The notes beneath the pieces were generated by a model. The model searched no databases. It had not been told where the DNA came from and was given only the letters and a program-made list of their open reading frames with translations. Position numbers and translations under genes: made by a program. Of a DNA stretch of 40,284 nucleotides, positions 32,624-40,284 are shown in pieces. How positions within the stretch are numbered: the stretch's first letter is position 1; every line of letters starts with the position of its first letter. The stretch is from an uncultured Bacteroidales bacterium (GTDB taxonomy: Bacteria; Bacteroidota; Bacteroidia; Bacteroidales; F082): assembly GCA_900318465.1 (NCBI GenBank), contig ONKQ01000022.1, positions 1-40,284 of the forward strand, written 5' to 3'.

Positions 32624-33808
32624 ATGACTAACAAAATTCATCTCCATCTCGCTCGCATGAGCGACTCAGGTGCTGAGCAACAATATATTCGGGAAGCCTT
32701 TACCACAAACTGGGTGGCGCCTCTTGGACCTAATGTGGATGGGTTTGAGAAGGCTTTGGAGGGTTTTGTTGGCAATGACAAACGCGTTGCGGCACTGTCA
32801 TCGTGCACCGCCGCCATTCACCTTGCTTTGTTGTTGCTTGGTGTGGGTAAGGACGATGAGGTATTGTGTCAGACTTTCTCGTTTTGTGCATCAACGAATC
32901 CTGTCATATATTGTGGAGCTACACCTGTTTTCGTTGATAGCGAACAAGACTCATGGAACATGGATCCCGTTTTGTTGGAGCAGGCCATCCGAGATCGTAT
33001 TGCCAAAACAGGCCGTAAACCTAAGGCCATCATCGTTGTAGACTTGTATGGTATGCCTGCAAATTGGGAGGCACTGATAGCCATTGGCGTGAAATACAAT
33101 ATTCCCATCATCGAAGATGCGGCGAATGCTTTAGGGTCGTATTATGAAAAGAAACCTTGTGGCACTTTTGGCAACATTAGGACTCTCTCTTTCAATGGCA
33201 ACAAAATCATTACTACAAGTGGAGGCGGTGCTTTGGTTTGCGATGATTTGGAGACCAAGAAAAGTGCCATCTTCCTTGCCACACAAGCTCGCGAGCCTCG
33301 ACCTTATTACCAACATGAAGCCATAGGTTTCAATTATCGGATGAGCAATATTTGTGCAGGTATTGGAAGAGGTCAAATGACAGTACTCGGCGACTATGTT
33401 AAATGCCACAAGCACATCCACGATTTGTACATGCTATTGCTAAGCGAGGTAGAGGGTATCACGGTTCACGATAATCCTTCCATTAAATTTGATAGTAATT
33501 TTTGGTTGACCACCATTACCCTTCATCCAACTTTACACATTAAGGGACAAGCTCTTATTGTGGACGATAATGAACCCAATCCCAATGTGGAGGCCTTGCG
33601 TGTCTATCTTGACCAAGCGGGCATCGAGGCGAGGCCATTGTGGAAACCCATGCACAAGCAGCCTGTCTATAAGAACGCACCTGCATACGTTAATGGCGTT
33701 TCGGAAAGCTTGTTCAAGGTGGGTATGTGCCTGCCGAGTGGACCATGTGTGACAGATGAAGATGTAAAGTATATCGTTCAGACCATCAAAGACGCTATCG
33801 AAGGCTGA
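32624..33808 (+). CDS. DegT/DnrJ/EryC1/StrS-family sugar aminotransferase (WcfR/PglE-like)
   Basis: A 394-residue PLP enzyme that aminates a 4-keto nucleotide sugar using glutamate. Features: TNWVAPLGPNVDGFE at the N-terminus, SSCTAAIHLAL, EDAANALGS with Asp165 for the pyridine nitrogen, and SFNGNKIITTSGGG with PLP lysine Lys194. It resembles PglE and B. fragilis WcfR, which with WcfS forms UDP-AADGal for capsule initiation. It is the last gene of the operon and is followed by a strong terminator. The needed UDP-GlcNAc 4,6-dehydratase is not in the window. Assignment to the family is sure; the product is inferred. Confidence 0.92.
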   Translation: MTNKIHLHLARMSDSGAEQQYIREAFTTNWVAPLGPNVDGFEKALEGFVGNDKRVAALSSCTAAIHLALLLLGVGKDDEVLCQTFSFCASTNPVIYCGATPVFVDSEQDSWNMDPVLLEQAIRDRIAKTGRKPKAIIVVDLYGMPANWEALIAIGVKYNIPIIEDAANALGSYYEKKPCGTFGNIRTLSFNGNKIITTSGGGALVCDDLETKKSAIFLATQAREPRPYYQHEAIGFNYRMSNICAGIGRGQMTVLGDYVKCHKHIHDLYMLLLSEVEGITVHDNPSIKFDSNFWLTTITLHPTLHIKGQALIVDDNEPNPNVEALRVYLDQAGIEARPLWKPMHKQPVYKNAPAYVNGVSESLFKVGMCLPSGPCVTDEDVKYIVQTIKDAIEG

Positions 33809-33831
33809 TAAATCTACAATTTAGATTTTAA

Positions 33832-33877
33832 AGCAAAGGGTCGGTTTCCGTTTGGGAGCCGACCCTTTGCTGTTTTG
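33832..33877. terminator. Bidirectional intrinsic terminator between convergent genes
   Basis: GCAAAGGGTCGG (33833-33844) and CCGACCCTTTGC (33859-33870) are perfect 12-bp reverse complements with a 14-base loop. The plus-strand right side continues TGTTTTG and the left side has TTTTAAA, which becomes a U-rich tail on the minus strand. It lies between the plus-strand operon ending at 33808 and the minus-strand gene ending at 33885, so it can stop transcription from both sides. Confidence 0.88.
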
Positions 33878-33884
33878 TGTCTAC

Positions 33885-36800
33885 TCATTCCCCAACTCGA
33901 ATCCGCATCCCATCCGAATATGCACTGAACTCCGGCGCATACTGGCATTGGATCAAGGCGTATCCGTTGTTAAGGTAGCCTTCCTTGGTCACGAACATGC
34001 TGTATTCCAGCTGGTGCGTGCCCTTGGGCAGATGCTCGATGAAGAATTGCATATCGGTGTCGGTGTTGCTTTGGTAGTAACTCATTCGGTCGTTGTACTC
34101 GTAGCGCGAGATTTGCTCAATCGGCTCGAAACCAGCGGCGCGGAGGTCCTTGACGAAGACGAAGCTCATATCCTGCTGGCTGGTGAAGGTGATTTTCACG
34201 GTGAGTTTGTCGCCGACCTTCAAGGTTTGCTTCTCAACAGGAACCAGCTTTTTACCCTTATCAGTGACCGTCTCCACAAACAATTCGCGCTTGATGGTGA
34301 AGCCCGATTCGTCGCTCTTCACTTCGTCAATCGGGACGAAATACTGGCGGAACAGACCGCCCCAGACCAAGTGGTTAGTCGGGTTGTTGACGGTGAGTTG
34401 GCGCATTTCAGAGGTCACTTCGTTGGCGTTCCAACGGCGTTGGATGAAGCCCGTGCCAGCCACGCCGCCTTCGGTGCTGATGGGCGTGTTGCCAAAGCGC
34501 AGGGTGACTTCCTTGCCTTCCTCGAACCAGTCGCTGCCACGCATCAGCAGGGCATAGATGGCGTCGGCGGTGGAGGCGGAGTTTTCCCATTTGTTGGTCT
34601 GCTTTTGGGTGAGCAGCCACACACGCAACTCGTCAATCATTTCTTGGTTCTGGTCGATTTCGGCGAAGGCGGCCATGATGTTGGCGTGGGTGGCGATGTG
34701 CGACTCAAACGAGAAGTATTTCTTCGGCCAGTACATCCCAATTTGCTCGTTCTTCTGGGCGCACTCCTTGAACGACTGAATCATCAGTTTGGCGGTCTTT
34801 TCGTTGCCGTTGCGGTAGAGTACCAAGGCACCTTTCGAGCGGTCGTTGAAGTTGAACGAGGTCCATTCTTTGTCGAGGCTGCCGAGGTAGTATTTTTTCG
34901 CCGTGGCAAAGTCCTTGTCGGAGTTTTGTTCCTTGAAGAAACTCAAAGCGTAAAGCTCGTTCAAGGTGCTGGAACCGATGGGCCAGTCCTTGCCTTTGCT
35001 GTAACGCTTCATTTTGCGGTAGGTCTCGGCCACCTCGTATTCGAGGTAGCGCACGGCCTTGTCGCAGATGCTTTGGGCGGTGTTTTGGTCGGCCTGGCTC
35101 AGCGAACTCCACGCGCCCATTTTCTGCAACTTGCCGAAGCCGCTCAAGATATAGGTGCTGATGTAGGGACTTTCGGGCATACCGTCCATCCAAGGCCAAC
35201 CGCCGTTATACTTCTGCTTTTGCGCGATGAGCTTCAAAGCGTTGGTCTGTTGGTTACAAATGGTGTTCACCTCGAAGAGCGTGGCAATGCGGCTGCGTTG
35301 CTCGGTCTCGCTCTTGGCCTCAAGCACCCACGGCGTTTCTTGCAACATAATCGCCTTCAAGTCTTGGTCTTTCTCGAGTTGTGAGAGCAGGGCATCAGGT
35401 GTCTCGATTTGCCATTTCTTGATGTAATTCAAGAGGTTCGGGATGTGGTCGGCGATGTAGGACGAGAGCGTGTTGGCGTAGAACACATAGAAGGCAGTTT
35501 CGGCGCGGTCGGTGCTGACATTGGCCAAGTATGGCAGGGCTTGCACGGCATACCACACAGGGTTGGTGCTGAAGTTCAAGGTCAGGCTGTAGTCGCGCAC
35601 GTGGCTGTCGGGGTTGGCGATGGCTTCAAAGTCGAAGGTCTTTTCGGTCTCGGCCTTCACGGTGATGGGCAGGGTTTGCGTCATAAAGATTTCGCTACTC
35701 AACACGGGCAGGAGGTGCTGCTCGGCATCGCTGAACTGTCCCGCGTAGGCGGTGAAGCGGAAGGCCAAAAGGCTCAAATCATACTGTCCCTTCACTTTCC
35801 AGCGTACTTCCTTGCTGCGACCGGGTTGGATGGTTTCCATCGGGATTGTGGCGTTGGAGACAATCAAATTCACAGGTTGCATCGTGCCTGCATCGAAGAT
35901 TTCGAGTTTCGCCTTGGGCGTGACAGGCTCGTCGCCCGTGTTGATGACGTTGGCCACAAACCAAAGTTCATCGTTGTCGTACATATAGCGCGGCATGTCG
36001 GCCATAATCATCACGGGCTTCGAGGAAGTGAAAGTGTAGTCCTTGCTGCCCGTCTTGCGGTCTTTGGTGTAGGCCATCAGCATCAGGCGCCAGCGCGTGA
36101 GGGCATCGGGCATGGTGAAGCTGAAGGTCGCGCTGCCGTCCTTGTTGGCGCGTAGTTGCGGGAAGAAGAAGGCCGTCTCGTTGAAGTTCTCGCGGAGGGT
36201 GGGTTCGGCATATTCCTTGGGCTTTCCCGATTCAGTGACTTCATAAAACATTACTTCGTTATTTCCATCTGCCATAACCATTTCTTCATCCGCAGCATTT
36301 TGTGCCACCAAGGGGATTTCATAATTCACTGCATTAGAAGACTTTTCCAACACCGCTCCAGTCATCATAGGTGCTGATTCCTCAACATAATCATAAAGCA
36401 CACGCCCGCCTTTTCTATACCGGCGCGCGCCGAATCCATAGCCGAAATCGAAGAAGGGCGCATCGGAGGGCAGGCTGAAATTGAAGAGTTCGACGAAATA
36501 ATAGAGATATTCCAAGTTTGTGTTGGATGAGGTAAAGTTGTGCGCACAAGTGGAAAACCTGAAACTGCGTGGGCCCCAAGGCGACATACTGAAATTCCAG
36601 TAATTGCGTTCAAATACATCCAACGAGGCATCATACATTCCCGCGAGCAAGGCGGCTTCCAAAGGCTTATTCTTGTAGTCGCTGACGGTCACTTCCCAAG
36701 TCTCTTCAGCACCGGGGTTGAGTTTGTCGCGCACGGTGGCCAATTTCACGTCCAAATCATAGTTGTCGAAAGGCACGGAAATATGTTCGTCCCAAGTTCT

Positions 36801-39800
36801 GAAAGCGTTTTCCTTCACAAGGACATAACGGAAATTGAGGCCGCCACGGTCGCTTTCGGTCACCTTATAAGTAAAGTTCTGCGCCGCGTTGCTGACCGTG
36901 ATTTTCTTGTCCAAACGGATTTCGTCGCCGTGGAGCAATTGCACCCAAATGTCCACATCCTTGGCTGAACTGCCGATGCTGAACTTGATTTCGTCGCCAG
37001 GATGGGCGGTCGATTTGTCCACATCGCTCCAAACAATAGCGGTATATGGCATCTTTTTGGCCTCGTTTTCGTAAAGGGTGAAATCTTCCGTCGTAACGGC
37101 CAAAGGATCGTCCAAACTCTTCAGTTCAACGACATATTCTCCAGGTTCCAAAGTCTTGCCTTCCAAGAACTTGGCCTTGTCGTCCACCATAATTTCAGCC
37201 TCATCGACCAAAGTCTTGGTTCGCTTGTCATAGAAACTGTATTCGGGGAAGAGTTTGCTCAACTGTTCATCGCTATACAATTGTCGGTCAAGGACTTCCA
37301 AATGTTGCATAGCTTCAAAATAATTAATTCTGGCCTTGTCATCGTAGCGGTAAATCTTCCTCAAGATACGGCTCTTGGCAGGTTGCCAACTGAGGTTGCT
37401 CACGGTGATTTGGTACTTGCCGAGGTTCGATTTCTCGATGGTGCGGGGCAGGTCGGTGCTGATGGCGATTTCGTTGTAGCCCGCGCGGATACTGTAAGTG
37501 TCGGCGTGGGTTTCGCCCTGCTTGCTCGTGGCGGTCACCTCGATTTCGTAGGTGAACATAGGCTGTTTTTCGGGCGCGATGGTCTTGGAAGGCTTCAGGT
37601 TGAAGGTGACGGCGAACTTGCCGTTCTCGTCGGTGCGGGCCTTGCCGTGGGTGATTTGCTCGTCATTGACGATGGGGTACCACCACCACCAGCAACGCCA
37701 CGGGAAACTAGTTTTGCGCACGACGCGATAGGTGTATTCCACATCGTCCAAGCCGAAACCGGCGTAGGCTTTCACGTCGCCGCGCACCGTAACTTCTTGG
37801 TTCAGTTTGTATTGCTCCTTCGGCTGTTCAAAAGTCACCTCGAAGGTCGGGCGTTTGTATTCCTCCACGCGGATGGTCACACTGCCACGATTGGCGTTGA
37901 GGTGGAACACGCCGTTCAGCCTGTCGGTGGGGATGACAAACGAGCCGCTGAACGAGCCGTATTCGTCGGTGCTGAAGTTGGCCGAACTGATCTCTTGCCA
38001 GTTGGCATCGCGGAAAGAAACCTTTTCCGAGTAATTGTTCACAAGGCTCAAGTCCTCACCTTGGCGGCGGGTCGTAATGCCTTGGAAATAGACGGTTTGT
38101 CCGGGACGATAGATGGCGCGGTCGGTGAAGAGTTTCGTTTCGTACACCTCGTTGTTGTTCTTGTACTGCTCATTGAGGCGGAAGTACCTTTCTGAAAGCA
38201 GGTTGTCATCGCCCTTGCGCAGGTTGATGCCAAAAGAGTTGTTGCTGCCCACTTTCCCATCAAGCACGGCGCGACCGTTTTTGTCGGACTTAAACGTCGA
38301 TAAAATGATGGTCTTGTGTTCACGAGCCTTGTAGTCCCACTCGCGGCGGAAAAGTTCAACGGTAACGCCTTCCACAGTTTTCCCCATTTTGCGGTCAACG
38401 GTCACCACGGTCATTTTTTCGTCTTTTTGGTCAACGATGTAACCGAGGTTGGAGACTTGGAAATTGAGCACCAGCGTCTTATCCTCGCTCTTGATGCCTT
38501 GTTTGGTGGTGGCAGTCAGGTAGTAAATGCCTTCCTTCAAGGCGGGCAAGGCAATTAAGGTGCTGTGGCTGCGATAGTCGGTTTCAGCGGGCAACATGAG
38601 GTCCTGCTCCGCTACAGGCAACTTTTTCTTCAATTCCTTGAGCAAATCCTCCTTTTGCATATTGTTCAATTTGCTCAATTCTTTCTCGCTGACTTTCACG
38701 ATTCTATAATAAGGTGCGGTCGTGTTTTTGTATTCCAACACGGCGGGAATGGCCTCGTTGGGCAGTTGCACTTTGTTCAAAGTAAGGTCGATTTGCGGCT
38801 CCTCGATGCGCTTGATGAGGTTTTCACAGTTTTTCGCGCCTTTTGACTTCGGGAATTTTGCGATGGCCTCTTCGCACATCGTCTTGGCTTTCTTGTAGTT
38901 GTCGAAATAGGTGCTGTCCTCGTCGTTGTTTTCGTATTGCCCCATCAGGTTCCGCGCCATCGATGCAGTGATTTCTGTCGAAAGCGGATTGTCTTTGTGC
39001 TGTGCTTTCAATTCCTCCATTGCGGCTTGGTATTGCGTGTAATGGAGAAGGATGCCAAGGGTATTGTTGACGAATTCCAAACGCTTGAAATCATTGTAAA
39101 TCAGCACATTCTCGTTCTTTTCCTTAAGGTTGTAGGCAATCAGTTCCTGATAGATTTTCAGGCATTTGATGAGTGGGTTGTCGAAATCGCCCAAGTCGGC
39201 TTTCACAAAGTCTTTGGCGGGAAGCCACCATTTTTCCGTGTCGCCCTCGGCTTGGTCGGCGTTGGCCTCTTCTTGATAGTATTTCGCCACACGATGGAAC
39301 ATAAACTCGAACAGAGAAGCCTCATACCCAATGTAATCCGCGTTGTTGTTCGTGTTTTCATACAAGGCCATAAAATCCTCGGTCTTGGCTTTTTTCAGTG
39401 CCTCGACGGGCTTCAAGGCTTCGTCATAATGCTGGTTGATGCGCGTTTTGAAGCTCTCCTTGTCCCAATATTTCAACTCCACCTTCGAAATGTCGCCGTC
39501 GATGGGAAGGTTCTCGCTGATGCGCCATTCGTTTTGGTCCAAATACTCGGCGTAAGCCTTGGCGATTTCCTCGTGCAGCAGGGCATTGTGCACCTCGTCC
39601 AACTGCCCGACTTTTTCTTCAATGTATTGGATGAAAGCCTGTTGCGGGTCTTCCTCCACGGTAAACCGCATAATGTTCTGCCGATAGAGCCAAGTCTTCA
39701 GCAGTTGGGTTGGGTTGTTGTCGTTCAAGGCCTGTTGCTCGATGGCAACCAATTCTTTTTCAGCCGATTCCGGCAGGTTTTTCTCAAGGTTTTCCTTTAC

Positions 39801-39932
39801 TTTTTTCCACATAGTCTCATAGTTGTTTTTAGGCGTTTTGGGATTGTCGGGAGTTTTGTCAGGCGTGGCAAATGCCAACAAACCGATGGCCACTAAAGCA
39901 GTGATTGCGATGATGATTCCGGTGCGTTTCAT
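33885..39932 (-). CDS. Alpha-2-macroglobulin family protein, thioester motif apparently degenerate
   Basis: A 2015-residue cell-envelope protein. Residues 5-22 form a signal peptide or N-terminal anchor (no lipobox cysteine). About 25-430 is helical, TPR-like. MG2-type domain near 600-690 (DRAIYRPGQTVYFQG, EEYKRPTFEV); alpha-2-macroglobulin core near 1255-1350 (DGSATFSFTMPDALTRWRL); helical domain with NGGWPWMDG near 1579; C-terminal beta domain near 1925-2015. Bacterial members are thought to trap proteases in the periplasm. At about 1465-1485, where related proteins have C-x-E-Q followed by a FYAN stretch, this one reads STDRAETAFYVFYAN, so no thioester can form. No penicillin-binding protein 1C gene, a common partner, lies in the window. 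GC-rich; long frames on the opposite strand are shadows of it. Confidence 0.92.
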   Translation of the reverse strand: MKRTGIIIAITALVAIGLLAFATPDKTPDNPKTPKNNYETMWKKVKENLEKNLPESAEKELVAIEQQALNDNNPTQLLKTWLYRQNIMRFTVEEDPQQAFIQYIEEKVGQLDEVHNALLHEEIAKAYAEYLDQNEWRISENLPIDGDISKVELKYWDKESFKTRINQHYDEALKPVEALKKAKTEDFMALYENTNNNADYIGYEASLFEFMFHRVAKYYQEEANADQAEGDTEKWWLPAKDFVKADLGDFDNPLIKCLKIYQELIAYNLKEKNENVLIYNDFKRLEFVNNTLGILLHYTQYQAAMEELKAQHKDNPLSTEITASMARNLMGQYENNDEDSTYFDNYKKAKTMCEEAIAKFPKSKGAKNCENLIKRIEEPQIDLTLNKVQLPNEAIPAVLEYKNTTAPYYRIVKVSEKELSKLNNMQKEDLLKELKKKLPVAEQDLMLPAETDYRSHSTLIALPALKEGIYYLTATTKQGIKSEDKTLVLNFQVSNLGYIVDQKDEKMTVVTVDRKMGKTVEGVTVELFRREWDYKAREHKTIILSTFKSDKNGRAVLDGKVGSNNSFGINLRKGDDNLLSERYFRLNEQYKNNNEVYETKLFTDRAIYRPGQTVYFQGITTRRQGEDLSLVNNYSEKVSFRDANWQEISSANFSTDEYGSFSGSFVIPTDRLNGVFHLNANRGSVTIRVEEYKRPTFEVTFEQPKEQYKLNQEVTVRGDVKAYAGFGLDDVEYTYRVVRKTSFPWRCWWWWYPIVNDEQITHGKARTDENGKFAVTFNLKPSKTIAPEKQPMFTYEIEVTATSKQGETHADTYSIRAGYNEIAISTDLPRTIEKSNLGKYQITVSNLSWQPAKSRILRKIYRYDDKARINYFEAMQHLEVLDRQLYSDEQLSKLFPEYSFYDKRTKTLVDEAEIMVDDKAKFLEGKTLEPGEYVVELKSLDDPLAVTTEDFTLYENEAKKMPYTAIVWSDVDKSTAHPGDEIKFSIGSSAKDVDIWVQLLHGDEIRLDKKITVSNAAQNFTYKVTESDRGGLNFRYVLVKENAFRTWDEHISVPFDNYDLDVKLATVRDKLNPGAEETWEVTVSDYKNKPLEAALLAGMYDASLDVFERNYWNFSMSPWGPRSFRFSTCAHNFTSSNTNLEYLYYFVELFNFSLPSDAPFFDFGYGFGARRYRKGGRVLYDYVEESAPMMTGAVLEKSSNAVNYEIPLVAQNAADEEMVMADGNNEVMFYEVTESGKPKEYAEPTLRENFNETAFFFPQLRANKDGSATFSFTMPDALTRWRLMLMAYTKDRKTGSKDYTFTSSKPVMIMADMPRYMYDNDELWFVANVINTGDEPVTPKAKLEIFDAGTMQPVNLIVSNATIPMETIQPGRSKEVRWKVKGQYDLSLLAFRFTAYAGQFSDAEQHLLPVLSSEIFMTQTLPITVKAETEKTFDFEAIANPDSHVRDYSLTLNFSTNPVWYAVQALPYLANVSTDRAETAFYVFYANTLSSYIADHIPNLLNYIKKWQIETPDALLSQLEKDQDLKAIMLQETPWVLEAKSETEQRSRIATLFEVNTICNQQTNALKLIAQKQKYNGGWPWMDGMPESPYISTYILSGFGKLQKMGAWSSLSQADQNTAQSICDKAVRYLEYEVAETYRKMKRYSKGKDWPIGSSTLNELYALSFFKEQNSDKDFATAKKYYLGSLDKEWTSFNFNDRSKGALVLYRNGNEKTAKLMIQSFKECAQKNEQIGMYWPKKYFSFESHIATHANIMAAFAEIDQNQEMIDELRVWLLTQKQTNKWENSASTADAIYALLMRGSDWFEEGKEVTLRFGNTPISTEGGVAGTGFIQRRWNANEVTSEMRQLTVNNPTNHLVWGGLFRQYFVPIDEVKSDESGFTIKRELFVETVTDKGKKLVPVEKQTLKVGDKLTVKITFTSQQDMSFVFVKDLRAAGFEPIEQISRYEYNDRMSYYQSNTDTDMQFFIEHLPKGTHQLEYSMFVTKEGYLNNGYALIQCQYAPEFSAYSDGMRIRVGE

Positions 39933-39967
39933 GGTTGATGCGTTTTTGAAGAATAACGTAGACTCTG

Positions 39968-39975
39968 CAAATATC
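39968..39975 (-). promoter_or_regulatory. Possible -7 element for the alpha-2-macroglobulin-like gene
   Basis: On the minus strand the bases read GATATTTG, one mismatch from TAnnTTTG, 36 bases upstream of the start codon at 39932. No convincing TTTG at the proper distance was found, so this is weak. Confidence 0.25.
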
Positions 39976-39982
39976 GTGCATT

Positions 39983-40017
39983 TTTGGGAGCCTTATCGAA
40001 AAAAAAGCGTATTTTTG
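39983..40017 (+). promoter_or_regulatory. Bacteroidota-type promoter upstream of the antitoxin-like gene
   Basis: TTTG at 39983-39986 and TATTTTTG at 40010-40017 (exact TAnnTTTG) are 23 bases apart, a little wide. The -7 element ends 21 bases before the ATG at 40039, leaving a short leader. It is divergent from the alpha-2-macroglobulin gene. Confidence 0.5.
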
Positions 40018-40038
40018 CACACGAAAAAGTTATATATC

Positions 40039-40284
40039 ATGTGCACTTATAGTATTACACTAAGCGACACTCTCATTGAACAGGCACGTCCCGCCATCGG
40101 AGCCGATACCGACATCTCAAAATGGATGCAGCGTCAGATGGAGATGATCTTGGTTCGCCTTGCCACCACTACGCAACGTGATTCGAAAGACACCACAGAG
40201 CACTATGCACCAGATTTGGAGGCCATACTTGCAATGCCGTTGCTTGACGATTCAGAGGTGGGTCTCAATGGCGAGTATGCACGA
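40039..40284 (+). CDS. Antitoxin-like small protein, 3' end outside window
   Basis: An open frame of 82 codons runs to the window edge. It starts MCTYSITLSDTLIEQARPAI and continues with ISKWMQRQMEMILVRLA, a beta strand plus two helices similar to short DNA-binding antitoxins (ribbon-helix-helix-like) often seen in Prevotella and Bacteroides genomes beside RelE/ParE-type toxins. A toxin gene would be expected just beyond the edge, but is not visible. The preceding promoter match supports a real gene. Function is tentative. Confidence 0.5.
   Translation, partial: MCTYSITLSDTLIEQARPAIGADTDISKWMQRQMEMILVRLATTTQRDSKDTTEHYAPDLEAILAMPLLDDSEVGLNGEYAR

Noticed and set aside
33852-35384. 510-codon open frame on the plus strand
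   Set aside because: It lies entirely antisense to the alpha-2-macroglobulin-like gene, whose domains are clear; GC-rich codon usage creates long shadow frames. Its translation has no recognisable motif. The same holds for plus-strand frames at 35409-36155, 37002-38195 and 38937-39896.

Overview
The window looks like a chromosomal segment of an uncultured or lesser-known member of the Bacteroidales (Bacteroidota). Reasons: promoters of the TTTG / TAnnTTTG type, almost no Shine-Dalgarno sequences, a lysyl-tRNA synthetase with the C-terminal extension usual in that phylum, a very large alpha-2-macroglobulin-like protein, and a Wzx/Wzy polysaccharide locus ending in genes like wcfR/wcfS/wbuC.

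Layout. (1) 1-2587: 3' end of lysS and a ClC-type chloride transporter gene, both GC-rich housekeeping-type DNA. (2) 2642-4905: a self-contained unit of three genes of unknown function (membrane protein, soluble protein, membrane-anchored lipoprotein) with its own promoter and a probable terminator. (3) 4912-33877: one long same-strand polysaccharide locus of 29 intact genes, with one promoter candidate, a structured leader of about 260 nt and a strong bidirectional terminator at the far end. (4) 33885-39932, minus strand: a 2015-residue alpha-2-macroglobulin family protein. (5) 40039-end: the start of a small antitoxin-like gene.

How the polysaccharide locus appears to work. RmlA (5211), an RmlD-like reductase (24802) and RmlC (27778) handle dTDP-deoxysugars, although no rmlB is present. 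Two UDP-glucose dehydrogenases flank a UDP-glucuronate 4-epimerase and would give UDP-GlcA and UDP-GalA. A WbpV/WcfS/WbuC/WcfR-like block (30311-33808) would make and attach the first, amino-deoxy sugar to undecaprenyl phosphate. Two clear glycosyltransferases, a hexapeptide acetyltransferase, a Wzx flippase and an EpsG/Wzy-type polymerase complete a minimal assembly line.

The unusual part is the AT-rich centre (10037-22222). It holds an octopine/nopaline-type opine dehydrogenase, a homologue of N5-(carboxyethyl)ornithine synthase, three sugar-transfer-associated ATP-grasp proteins, a fourth ATP-grasp ligase and two CapA-type metallophosphatases; two ATP-grasp/CapA pairs form a tandem duplicated module. 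My main hypothesis is a pathway that makes N-carboxyalkyl amino acids (opines) and attaches them, probably by amide bonds to uronic acids, to a surface glycan. Two 5' gene stubs (9924-9983 and about 14968-15044) and an intrusive cassette of small unknown genes (15163-16528) show that this centre has been remodelled repeatedly. I saw no tRNA, rRNA, CRISPR array or recognisable insertion sequence.
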